Shown here in pieces: positions 52,799 through 60,437 of a DNA stretch of 64,000 nucleotides; positions within the stretch are counted from its first letter, which is position 1; each line of letters begins with the position of its first letter. The notes beneath the pieces are model-generated. The model was not told the DNA's origin. It was given only the letters and a program-made list of their open reading frames with translations, and did not search any database. A program made the translations under genes and the position numbers. This stretch comes from an uncultured Prevotellaceae bacterium. Its GTDB lineage: Bacteria; Bacteroidota; Bacteroidia; Bacteroidales; Bacteroidaceae. Where the stretch lies: the NCBI GenBank assembly GCA_900316265.1, contig ONCH01000015.1:1-64000 (forward strand). Direction: 5' to 3'.

Positions 52799-53597
52799 TT
52801 ATATCGACACCCATTGCCACCTGGACGGCGAAGAGTTTGCCCCGGACCGCGACGCCGTCGTTCAGCGAGCCCGCGAGGCTGGCTGCACCCAGATTTTCCT
52901 GCCAGCCATTGATGCTCAGTCGTGCCAATCGGTGCTTGCCACTTGCGCCCGCTATCCCGACTGCTGCTACCCCATGCTGGGACTGCACCCTGAAGAGGTC
53001 CGTGCCGACTGGCGCCAGCAGTTGGATGCCATCCACCAGCTTCTGCAGTCCCCTCTCCATTTGGAGAGGCCGGAGGGAGAGGCTCTTCCCATCGCCATCG
53101 GCGAGGTGGGTCTCGACTACTATTGGAGTCGCGACTTTGAGCAAGAGCAGTTGCAGGCTTTCGAAGCGCAGGTCAAGTGGGCCATAGAACTGCAACTGCC
53201 CCTCATGATTCATTGTCGCAAGGCACAAAACGAGATGGTAGCCATACTAAAAAGGTACGCGCGAGAATTGCCCGGCGGTGTGTTTCACTGCTTTACGGGC
53301 AACGAACAGGAAGCCCGTCAGCTGCTGGAGTTCGACCGCTTCGTCCTCGGCATTGGCGGTGTGCTGACCTTCAAGAAGAGCCACCTGCCCGAAGTGCTGC
53401 CCGCCTGCGTACCCCTCGACCGCATCGTCCTGGAGACCGACGCCCCCTACATGGCCCCCGTTCCCATGCGTGGCAAGCGCAACGAGTCCGCCTTCATCCG
53501 CCACGTCATCGCCCGACTCGCCGAAGCCTATGCGGTCAGCGAAGAGGAAATTTGCCGACAGACGACCGCCACAGCGGAACGCATCTTCCGCGTATAA
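52785..53597 (+). CDS. tatD: TatD family metal-dependent DNase, with in-frame palindromic insert
   Basis: 270 residues. Metal-binding DTHCHLDGEEF, AIGEVGLDYYW, LPLMIHCRKA, GVFHCFTGN and VLETDAPYMAPVPMRGKRNE are all present and in the family order, so the enzyme should be an active 3'-5' DNase. Between LLQ and AIGEVG the protein has extra residues (SPLHLERPEGEALP) encoded by a GC-rich palindrome (53050-53086); the family normally has only a few residues here, so this looks like a repeat inserted in frame in a surface loop. The ATG at 52785 is part of a 7-bp repeat array. Third gene of the tonB group. Confidence 0.93.
   Translation: MPIATYIDTHCHLDGEEFAPDRDAVVQRAREAGCTQIFLPAIDAQSCQSVLATCARYPDCCYPMLGLHPEEVRADWRQQLDAIHQLLQSPLHLERPEGEALPIAIGEVGLDYYWSRDFEQEQLQAFEAQVKWAIELQLPLMIHCRKAQNEMVAILKRYARELPGGVFHCFTGNEQEARQLLEFDRFVLGIGGVLTFKKSHLPEVLPACVPLDRIVLETDAPYMAPVPMRGKRNESAFIRHVIARLAEAYAVSEEEICRQTTATAERIFRV
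53050..53086. repeat. Palindromic element inside tatD
   Basis: CCTCTCC-ATTT-GGAGAGG forms a perfect 7-bp hairpin, followed by a second GGAGGGAGAGG half. It maps exactly to the extra residues in TatD. Confidence 0.75.
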
Positions 53598-53638
53598 GTC
53601 AACATTCATCGTTCAACGCTCATCGTTCAACGCTCAAA
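53597..53638. repeat. Six 7-bp repeat units after tatD
   Basis: GTTCAAC-type units at an exact 7-base step, starting in the last base of the tatD stop. Two units are identical. Confidence 0.8.
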
Positions 53639-53665
53639 AAAAGCCCCCTCCCAGCCGGGAGGGGG
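53636..53665 (-). terminator. Intrinsic terminator of the HU-like relic
   Basis: Perfect 9-bp GC-rich stem (CCCCCTCCC/GGGAGGGGG, loop AGCC) followed on the minus strand by C and seven T. It starts 13 bp after the relic's stop. On the plus strand there is no T-run, so it is unlikely to serve tatD. Confidence 0.75.
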
Positions 53666-53677
53666 TTGGGGGTGGGT

Positions 53678-53870
53678 TTAAGGTTCGGGCTCTTCCTTCT
53701 CCACCGTGTTCATAGGCAACTCTTCGACTCGGCATCCCTGCAGGAACTGCTTGGACTTGTTGCCACCAGAGTCGGTGGTGCGCTCAGGCATGAAGACGAC
53801 GTGCAGACCACTTTTCTGAACGCTTGGTACCAGTGGACTGGTCCTGATGCAAACGATAAAATACTGACAT
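53678..53870 (-). pseudogene. HU-like DNA-binding protein gene with internal deletion
   Basis: The minus strand starts MSVFYRLHQDQ, the typical N-terminus of the Bacteroidales HU-like family, but this frame stops after 28 codons (53784). One frame over, the C-terminus of the same family is intact: GLHVVFMPERTTDSGGNKSK, then QFLQGCRVEELPMNTVEKEEPEP and a stop. About 100 central residues, including the DNA-binding arm, are gone, so no HU protein can be made. A canonical promoter (54054-54085) and an intrinsic terminator (53636-53665) remain, so the locus may still give an RNA of about 400 bases. In Bacteroides such genes often sit with an amidase and a VirE-type gene (from memory). Confidence 0.7.
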
Positions 53871-53941
53871 AACTAGTAATTTTTTAAATGGTTAATAATT
53901 TGGTTGTTTATTCTCTGTCTTGTCAGCCTTCCCGCTGGATT

Positions 53942-54047
53942 TACCAGCCTTGTAAGGCCTCCGTACCAGGCTGATATGGCGCCGTATCAGGCTAATACGC
54001 ATCGCTATCAGGCTGGCTTTTCAGCGTATCAGCTGTATTTCTGATTG
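53942..54047. repeat. Palindromic 21-22 bp repeat array B
   Basis: Five units start at 53942, 53964, 53985, 54006 and 54027, with the core TAYCAGGCT (AGCCT or AGCTG variants at the ends). The segment ATATGGCGCCGTAT between two cores is self-complementary. Same period and core as array A at 20003-20100, but C/G replaces T/A next to the core (CAGGCTG versus TAGGCTA). It lies in the untranslated leader of the HU-like relic. Confidence 0.85.
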
Positions 54048-54053
54048 ACACTA

Positions 54054-54085
54054 CAAAGGTACGAAAAATAGAGATGATTTCCAAA
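54054..54085 (-). promoter_or_regulatory. Promoter of the HU-like relic
   Basis: Minus-strand TTTG (plus 54082-54085), 20 bp, TACCTTTG (plus 54054-54061). The leader to the relic's ATG is about 180 bases and contains array B. Confidence 0.75.
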
Positions 54086-54107
54086 TTATTTCTCAAAAAA
54101 GGCACGC

Positions 54108-54245
54108 AATCTTACACCCTTACACGACGTGCTTCCATTGGTACTACTTTATTGCTAATTATTAATATATTATAATATATTAATAATTAGAGAATACATT
54201 CATCTTAGGGACACACCCTGTGAAAGAATGTAAGAATGTAAGATT
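54108..54245. repeat. Large imperfect inverted repeat around an AT-rich palindrome
   Basis: Arms 54108-54125 and 54228-54245 match at 15 of 18 positions in inverted orientation. Each arm has two GTAAG-type motifs, with a third GTAAG just outside the right arm. The 36-bp perfect palindrome lies between them. Confidence 0.75.
54155..54190. repeat. Perfect 36-bp palindrome
   Basis: The sequence from CTAATTATTAATATATTA to its mirror end TAATATATTAATAATTAG equals its own reverse complement over all 36 bases. It is almost entirely A/T and could extrude as a cruciform. Confidence 0.95.
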
Positions 54246-54267
54246 GTAAGGTTTTCGTATTTTCTTG

Positions 54268-54289
54268 AAAATAAATCGTGATTTATTTT
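54268..54289. repeat. 22-bp palindrome over a -33 box
   Basis: AAAATAAATC-GT-GATTTATTTT has perfect 10-bp arms. Its right arm runs into the TTTG of the plus-strand promoter. Confidence 0.9.
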
Positions 54290-54317
54290 GCATTTCGCTC
54301 GGTTTTCACTATCTTTG
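54287..54317 (+). promoter_or_regulatory. Canonical promoter with no gene behind it
   Basis: TTTG (54287-54290), 19 bp, TATCTTTG (54310-54317). It points right, straight into the 3' end of the minus-strand M6 peptidase gene, with no plus-strand start codon of a credible gene. Confidence 0.7.
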
Positions 54318-54336
54318 CATTCAAATTCACTAACCT

Positions 54337-55833
54337 TTAATCAAGTGGACGACGCGCTACTTTCTGTATCTTTCCATCAGCAGTCCTTACAACGTCTATA
54401 GGACCAAAGCGATAGAGGACTGTAGGACGAAGACCGAGGGATGAAGGCTGAGAGCAAAGTCCCGTAGTAGTGACAGTAAAGTCGAACGAAGCCAAACCAT
54501 TATTGACAGCCATATTCGTGATGGGTTTAGACATCAGCTTGGTGCCATCACTATTTTCATTATTCAGCGTGGCGGCAGGTGAGGACGTGTTGGTCAGCGA
54601 GTTGTTCTCCTGATAAGGATAGGGCCAGTCTGCTCTCTGATAGGCGGATGTCTTGTTGTTAGCATGGAAGAGTTCATAACGCTTACGGCTGGAAGAGTTG
54701 GGAGCAACCTTCGTACTCGTCCAGATAGAGGGGTCAAATTCTATATGGAAAACGAGGATGCCACTGCTGGGAAGACCGGTGTCCCACCCCATCGGCTGGC
54801 GGTTCTCCACGATGTAATACTCATTCTCACAGCCATCGTTGCGGATAAGATATGCCCTACCCTCTTCTGCCAAAGCCGGCATATCAGTTATCGTGGTTGT
54901 CTCGTCCAATACTATAGGAATAAGCCACCCCATCAACCAGCGTTCGTGGGCAGAATAGCCTGGAGGCAGGTAACCGTCGCCATTGTAGTTGCCATAGTCC
55001 ATAAGATCCCAATCATTCACAGTTTTTCCACCACTATAGTAAAAATCGGGAAATCCGAAGCAATGGGTATATTCGTGACAGATGGTGCCAAAAGAGCCGT
55101 AGTTGCCATTCTTTGTCAACTCGTTCAAGGCGCAGTAGCAGTCAACCAGATAGTCCTTATCGCCCGAAGAAACGGGAATAGGCTCACAATATACTCCCTC
55201 TTGGCGGTCCTTCAAGTGTTCACTCATCCACCACTGGTGCGGCCATATCAGATTAGAGCCAGAACTGTCGTGCATGCCATTACCGGCATATATGATGAGC
55301 AGTTGGTTGATGTAGCCATCGTCATTCCAGTCGTAGAGACTCCAGTCGATGTCACGCTTCAGGAGTTCCTCCATAACATCCTCGACCAGATACTGTGAAT
55401 TCTCATCATCCGACCAAGTACTGGCATACTTTTCGGCATCGCCACTGACCTGCACATATATCAAGTCGAAGATGATGCTGAAGTCGCCATAACTCTGATC
55501 AAAGAAATAGTCATGGACAGACCCCTTGAAAGGATCCTCCATGAGGTTTTTAGTATTGAAAATCTTGTTCCATTGCGTCAGCGTGGCTGTCTCGTCGCCT
55601 ACAAACGGACGATCGTTGAATGCCACCAATACAGTCAACTGGTGACGTTCACCGTGATAGAAATCACCACCTGGCAATCTTTCCTCACTGCCTCCACGGC
55701 GAAGACGCATACTCTCTGGACGCGGTGTTCCTCTGCGACAACCACGCTGAACGACAATATCTTCTGCTGCCACTGATGTTACCATCAGCAGCAACAGAAG
55801 AATCATTGATATCTTAGTTCTCAAATAAGACAT
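54337..55833 (-). CDS. Secreted M6 family (immune inhibitor A-like) metalloprotease
   Basis: 498 residues. Signal peptide to SVAAED, then a catalytic domain with QLTVLVAFNDRPF, and the extended zinc motif HEYTHCFGFPD (H-E-x-x-H-x-x-G-x-x-D). NDWDLMDYGNYNGDGYLPPGYSAHERWLMGW follows, as in this family. C-terminal beta domain; the end (FGPIDVVRTADGKIQKVARRPLD) is not a normal sorting tail, so the 3' end may have been altered at the edge of the palindrome island. ATG at 55833 is one base after the fumarase stop, inside a 7-bp repeat array, so both are on one message; longer upstream frames are fumarase shadows. Confidence 0.88.
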   Translation of the reverse strand: MSYLRTKISMILLLLLMVTSVAAEDIVVQRGCRRGTPRPESMRLRRGGSEERLPGGDFYHGERHQLTVLVAFNDRPFVGDETATLTQWNKIFNTKNLMEDPFKGSVHDYFFDQSYGDFSIIFDLIYVQVSGDAEKYASTWSDDENSQYLVEDVMEELLKRDIDWSLYDWNDDGYINQLLIIYAGNGMHDSSGSNLIWPHQWWMSEHLKDRQEGVYCEPIPVSSGDKDYLVDCYCALNELTKNGNYGSFGTICHEYTHCFGFPDFYYSGGKTVNDWDLMDYGNYNGDGYLPPGYSAHERWLMGWLIPIVLDETTTITDMPALAEEGRAYLIRNDGCENEYYIVENRQPMGWDTGLPSSGILVFHIEFDPSIWTSTKVAPNSSSRKRYELFHANNKTSAYQRADWPYPYQENNSLTNTSSPAATLNNENSDGTKLMSKPITNMAVNNGLASFDFTVTTTGLCSQPSSLGLRPTVLYRFGPIDVVRTADGKIQKVARRPLD

Positions 55834-55851
55834 CTTACTTCTTACATCCAC
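55831..55851. repeat. Three 7-bp repeat units at the fumarase/M6 junction
   Basis: CATCTTA-type units at a 7-base step contain both the fumarase stop and the M6 start codon. Confidence 0.55.
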
Positions 55852-57490
55852 TCGGGCACCAAGGCTTGAGGGTCTTGAAGAAGTCGTTGCCCTTGTCATC
55901 CACGAGGATGAATGCGGGGAAGTCTTCCACGTCAATCTTCCACACAGCCTCCATGCCGAGTTCGGGATACTCTACGCACTCGATACTCTTGATGCTGCTC
56001 TGTGAAAGTACTGCAGCCACGCCACCAATGGTACCGAGGTAGAAACCGCCGTGCTTCTTACAAGCCTCGGTGACAACATCGCTGCGGTTACCCTTGGCAA
56101 TCATCACCAATGAGGCACCATTAGCCTGGAACTCATCCACATAGGGGTCCATGCGGTTGGCAGTTGTCGGGCCCATCGAACCACAGGGATAGCCCTCCGG
56201 TGTCTTAGCAGGTCCGGCATACAGCACGGGATATTTCTTGAAGTAGTCGGGCATACCCTCGCCAGCATCCAGACGAGCCTTCAGCTTAGCATGAGCAATA
56301 TCGCGGGCTACAATGATGGTACCCTTCAGGTTGACACGGGTAGAAACAGGATACTTAGAGAGTTCCTTGCGAACAGCATCGATGCCCTCGTTAAGATCTA
56401 TCTCAATGCCCTTGCCACCCTCACCAGGCTTGCGCAGCTCCTCAGGGATGAGCTCTGTGGGGTTACTGTCCATCTTCTCCAACCAAATACCGTCAGCATT
56501 GATTTTTGCCTTGATGTTACGGTCAGCAGAGCAAGAAACACCCATACCGATAGGACAGCTGGCACCGTGACGAGGCAGACGGATAACACGGATGTCGTGA
56601 GCCAGGTACTTACCACCAAACTGTGCACCCAGACCAATCTTCTGAGCCTCCTTTATCAGCTTCTGCTCCAGATCCACATCGCGGAAAGCACGACCCGTCT
56701 CATCGCCCGTTGTTGGCAGACCGTCGTAGAACTTGATAGAAGCGAGCTTCACCGTCAGCAGGTTCTTCTCAGCTGATGTACCACCGATAACAAATGCAAT
56801 GTGGTATGGAGGACAAGCAGCTGTACCCAGCGACTTCATCTTCTCTACAAGGAACGGGATGAGCGTACCTTCGTTTTGGATGGTAGCCTTGGTCATTGGG
56901 TAGAAGTAGGTCTTGTTGGCAGAGCCACCACCCTTAGCAACCATCACAAACTTATACTCAGCACCTTCGCAAGCTTCGATATCAATCTGTGCAGGCAGAT
57001 TACAACGGGTATTCACCTCGTCGTACATGTTCAGCGGAGCGTTCTGCGAATAGCGCAGGTTGTCCTGTGTAAAGGTATTGAAGACACCCAGGCTCAGCGC
57101 CTCTTCATCCTCAAAACCTGTCCATATCTGCTGCCCCTTCTCACCGTGGATAATAGCCGTACCCGTGTCCTGGCAGAAAGGCAGGATACCCTTGCAAGCC
57201 ACCTCGGCGTTGCGCAGGAACTGTAGGGCCACATACTTATCGTTCTCTGAGGCCTCTGGGTCGGTCAGGATCTTAGCCACCTGCTCGTTATGCTCGCGAC
57301 GCAACATGAACTCCACATCGTGGAAAGCCTGCTGAGCCAGCAGTATCAGTGCCTCCTTAGAGACCTTCACGATCTGCTTACCTTCAAACTCTGACGTTGT
57401 AACGCCTTCCTTACTCAACAAGCGGTACTCCGTCTTGTCCTCGCCCACCTGAAACATGGGGGCATACTTGAATGCTACTGGATTTGCCAT
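55835..57490 (-). CDS. fumA: Class I fumarate hydratase (iron-sulfur)
   Basis: 551 residues with both the alpha-like and beta-like halves fused, as in FumA/FumB. Cysteines of the iron-sulfur cluster are seen in [32 protein letters not shown] and [10 protein letters not shown]. The beta-half has [17 protein letters not shown] and [31 protein letters not shown]. It interconverts fumarate and malate; in Bacteroidales this serves the reductive branch to succinate and propionate. It lies 25 bases after the M16 peptidase gene and directly before the M6 peptidase gene. Confidence 0.96.
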   Translation of the reverse strand: MANPVAFKYAPMFQVGEDKTEYRLLSKEGVTTSEFEGKQIVKVSKEALILLAQQAFHDVEFMLRREHNEQVAKILTDPEASENDKYVALQFLRNAEVACKGILPFCQDTGTAIIHGEKGQQIWTGFEDEEALSLGVFNTFTQDNLRYSQNAPLNMYDEVNTRCNLPAQIDIEACEGAEYKFVMVAKGGGSANKTYFYPMTKATIQNEGTLIPFLVEKMKSLGTAACPPYHIAFVIGGTSAEKNLLTVKLASIKFYDGLPTTGDETGRAFRDVDLEQKLIKEAQKIGLGAQFGGKYLAHDIRVIRLPRHGASCPIGMGVSCSADRNIKAKINADGIWLEKMDSNPTELIPEELRKPGEGGKGIEIDLNEGIDAVRKELSKYPVSTRVNLKGTIIVARDIAHAKLKARLDAGEGMPDYFKKYPVLYAGPAKTPEGYPCGSMGPTTANRMDPYVDEFQANGASLVMIAKGNRSDVVTEACKKHGGFYLGTIGGVAAVLSQSSIKSIECVEYPELGMEAVWKIDVEDFPAFILVDDKGNDFFKTLKPWCPSGCKK

Positions 57491-57515
57491 AATAGTTGTT
57501 TGTATTTGTTAGTTA

Positions 57516-60437
57516 CTAATATCCGAAAATCTCTTCTGTCGTCAAACGACGAACTGGACCATACTGCTGGAGTGACTGGATGTCAAGCTCCTTCTCATTA
57601 CCGAGGATGACATAGCGCCATGTCTTATGGGCCATACGGCTCTGCTCAAATTTGACTATATCCTCCAGCGTAGTGCCAGGCAGGGCCTTGTAGATACGCT
57701 CGTTCTCATCATAGTCGATGCCACGCTGTTTAGCCCACAGCCACTTGGTGATAAGTCCGTACTTGGTGGTACGATCGCTGGCGATACGCTTCTGAACAGC
57801 CTCCTTGGCCACCTTGAACGATGCGGCACTCTGCGGAATAGTGTCGAGAATGACGTTGAACTGACGGACGCAATCCATCATCTTATCGTTCTGCGTGATG
57901 ATATGTACCATCGCATATTCCGAATCGTTCTTATACGATGCATCTGCATAGAAGGCAAAGGCATTGTAGGCCAGACCACGGCTCTCGCGCATCTCCTGGA
58001 AGACGATGCTGGACATAGCGCCACCATAATACTCGTTGAAGACTTCCTTGACGGCAGCCTCATCGGGATTGAACTTATTGTCTTCAATACAGAACATGCG
58101 CATGTAGATGTTCTTGGCATCGTAGGGTGCAATGAGCACCTCGCTCTGGGCAGTGGGCTGCTTGGTATAGTGCTTGCCCTCAGGAACTGGTTTCAGAGCG
58201 GCAGGAACGATGTGGCCGCTACCCACCGTCTCACAAAGCTGCTGCTCAGTCATCGGACCATAATAAAGCACGGTATGCTCGTACTGGTTCAACTGTTTCA
58301 GTAGGTCTAACAGTTCCTGGGGATTAATATCCTGCAACTGCTGTGCTGTCAGAGTATTGCGATAGGCATTGTAGGGGCCATACATACCATACTGCACCAG
58401 ATATGCAAAGTTATACTGCTGGTCGAGTTTGTTGTCGGCACGCTGTTTCTCACGCACAGCGATATACTGGGAGTAAGCATCTGTATCCACCTTCGCATGC
58501 TGCAACACATTCTCAAGCAACGCCAGTGCTTCAGCCATATTCTCGCCCAGGCCACTGAGTTCCACAGTGATGGTACGGTCATTGACAGATATTCTGTAGT
58601 TGCAGGCCAACTTGTAGAATTGCTGCTTCACCTCCTGGGGGGTAAGTTTGTCGGTACCTAAGTAGTCGAGATACTCTGCAGCATAGGCATACTTCAGCTC
58701 AGACTCCTCACCAAACTCATAGCGGAACGAGAGGGTGAAACGGCCATTCTCCACATTCTTGACATAGATATAAGGCAGTTTTACACTACCATCCTTGCCC
58801 ATCGGCATATCGCCAAAGGTAAGGTCGCTCTGGAAATCCACGAACTTAGGTTCAATGGGCTTCACCTTTGTATTCTGGATATCCTGCACAAACTGGCTGA
58901 CAGTATCGCGGTTGGTGGGGATAGGCGTAATCTCAGGCTTATCTATCTTCTTCTGGTTGGGGTCGACACCCTGACGCTTATAAATAGCAACATAATTGTC
59001 TTGGAAATGACGATTGACAAAGTCCATAATTTGCTGCTTCGTCATACCTTCCATACGCTCTAAACGCTTGGCGACCTGTTCCCAGGGAGTACCGTTAATG
59101 AAGGCCTCGACATACTCGCCAACACGCTCATCATTGCTTTCCAGAGAATTATAATAGCGCAACTTTAAGTTGTTGATGACAGAGGGCAGCAGGTCGTCAG
59201 AGAAATCACCCTTCTTCAGTTTGTCAATCTCGCCAAGAAGCAGACTACGAACATCGTCGAGGGTCTGTCCTTCACGGGGATTACCCATGAGTACAAACAT
59301 CGAATGGTCAAGCATCTGGTAGTTCCAGGTTTCTGCGCCTAGCATCTTCATCTGCTGGTTGATGTTGAGGTCAAAAAGACCGGCAGTACCATTGTTCAGC
59401 ATCATATCAACCACACGCAACGTATCGCTCTGCAACGAAGAGGCTTTCTCAAAACGCCAGCCCAGCCACAGGTTCTCAGCCTCAGGACCGACAACGGTAG
59501 TGTCGATGGGAGCCGTTATCTCTGGCAGAGCAGGGAACTCAGGCTGACTGACATCCTCACCAGGTTTCCACTGACCAAAATACTTGTCAATGATGGCAAT
59601 CACCTCGTCAGGGTCAAAGTCGCCAGCCATACAGATTGCCACATTATTGGGCACATACCACTTCTTGAAATAGTTCTTGATATTCGTAATGCTGGGATTC
59701 TTCAAGTGCTCCTGAGAACCTAACGTGGTCTGCAAGCCATAGGGATGAGTGGGAAACAATTTACCCATCATAGCCGCCATCTCCTTGCGGAAGTCTTGCG
59801 TCAGACTGATGTTGTACTCTTCGTAGACAGCTTCCAGCTCAGTATGGAAACCACGGATAACCATATTCTGGAAACGGTCGGCCTGAATCTTTGCCCAGTT
59901 CTCAATCTCGTTGCTGGGGATATCCTCGACATAGCAAGTGACATCATTCGAAGTGAAGGCATTAGTTCCTTCAGCACCAATGGCCGCCATCAGTTTATCG
60001 TACTCGTTGGGGATGAAGTATTTAGCGGCTAACTGCGAGACAGAGTCGATTTCGTGATAGGCCTGACGGCGCTCAGCGGGGTCTGTCAATGTGCGATACT
60101 TCTCGTAGCGCTGTTCTATTTCATCGAGCAATGGCTTCTCAGCCTTAGCATCTGTAACGCCAAACTTGTCGGTCCCCTTAAACATAAGGTGCTCCAAGTA
60201 GTGAGCCAGACCCGTCGTCTCAGCAGGGTCGTTCTTGGAACCTGTACGTACAGCAATGAAAGCATTCAGACGGGGTTTCTCCTTATTCACACTGAGATAC
60301 ACCTTCAGACCATTGTCGAGCGTATAGATACGCGTCTTCGACAGGTCGCCCTTCACTTCGTCGTACTTATACTTGCTGCAGGAAGTAGCCAACAGCCAGC
60401 AGCTAACAGCTAAAAGTAAAGACAATTTAATCTTCAT
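57516..60437 (-). CDS. M16 family (pitrilysin-like) zinc peptidase lipoprotein
   Basis: 973 residues, two M16 halves in one chain. The inverted zinc motif HYLEH (His79, Glu82, His83) is in the first half, with the downstream Glu in ELEAVYEEYN; the second half (from about residue 530) lacks a zinc site, as usual. The N-terminus is a lipoprotein signal (LLATSC, Cys20). Such enzymes degrade peptides inside a closed chamber; it probably acts in the periplasm. Its signal-peptide codons form a 7-bp repeat array. The start overlaps the DUF4954 stop by 11 bases. Confidence 0.93.
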   Translation of the reverse strand: MKIKLSLLLAVSCWLLATSCSKYKYDEVKGDLSKTRIYTLDNGLKVYLSVNKEKPRLNAFIAVRTGSKNDPAETTGLAHYLEHLMFKGTDKFGVTDAKAEKPLLDEIEQRYEKYRTLTDPAERRQAYHEIDSVSQLAAKYFIPNEYDKLMAAIGAEGTNAFTSNDVTCYVEDIPSNEIENWAKIQADRFQNMVIRGFHTELEAVYEEYNISLTQDFRKEMAAMMGKLFPTHPYGLQTTLGSQEHLKNPSITNIKNYFKKWYVPNNVAICMAGDFDPDEVIAIIDKYFGQWKPGEDVSQPEFPALPEITAPIDTTVVGPEAENLWLGWRFEKASSLQSDTLRVVDMMLNNGTAGLFDLNINQQMKMLGAETWNYQMLDHSMFVLMGNPREGQTLDDVRSLLLGEIDKLKKGDFSDDLLPSVINNLKLRYYNSLESNDERVGEYVEAFINGTPWEQVAKRLERMEGMTKQQIMDFVNRHFQDNYVAIYKRQGVDPNQKKIDKPEITPIPTNRDTVSQFVQDIQNTKVKPIEPKFVDFQSDLTFGDMPMGKDGSVKLPYIYVKNVENGRFTLSFRYEFGEESELKYAYAAEYLDYLGTDKLTPQEVKQQFYKLACNYRISVNDRTITVELSGLGENMAEALALLENVLQHAKVDTDAYSQYIAVREKQRADNKLDQQYNFAYLVQYGMYGPYNAYRNTLTAQQLQDINPQELLDLLKQLNQYEHTVLYYGPMTEQQLCETVGSGHIVPAALKPVPEGKHYTKQPTAQSEVLIAPYDAKNIYMRMFCIEDNKFNPDEAAVKEVFNEYYGGAMSSIVFQEMRESRGLAYNAFAFYADASYKNDSEYAMVHIITQNDKMMDCVRQFNVILDTIPQSAASFKVAKEAVQKRIASDRTTKYGLITKWLWAKQRGIDYDENERIYKALPGTTLEDIVKFEQSRMAHKTWRYVILGNEKELDIQSLQQYGPVRRLTTEEIFGY
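60384..60418. repeat. 7-bp repeats in the M16 signal peptide
   Basis: AACAGCC/AACAGCT-type units at a 7-base step encode LLLAVSCWLLAT; the GH2 signal peptide has a related array and a similar SCWLLA peptide. Confidence 0.7.

Noticed and set aside
53644-53665. GC-rich hairpin as terminator of tatD
   Set aside because: The T-run follows only on the minus strand, which fits the HU-like relic instead.
53177-53872. 231-codon plus-strand frame after tatD
   Set aside because: Out of frame with TatD, runs through 7-bp repeats and the GC-rich hairpin, and is antisense to the HU-like relic.
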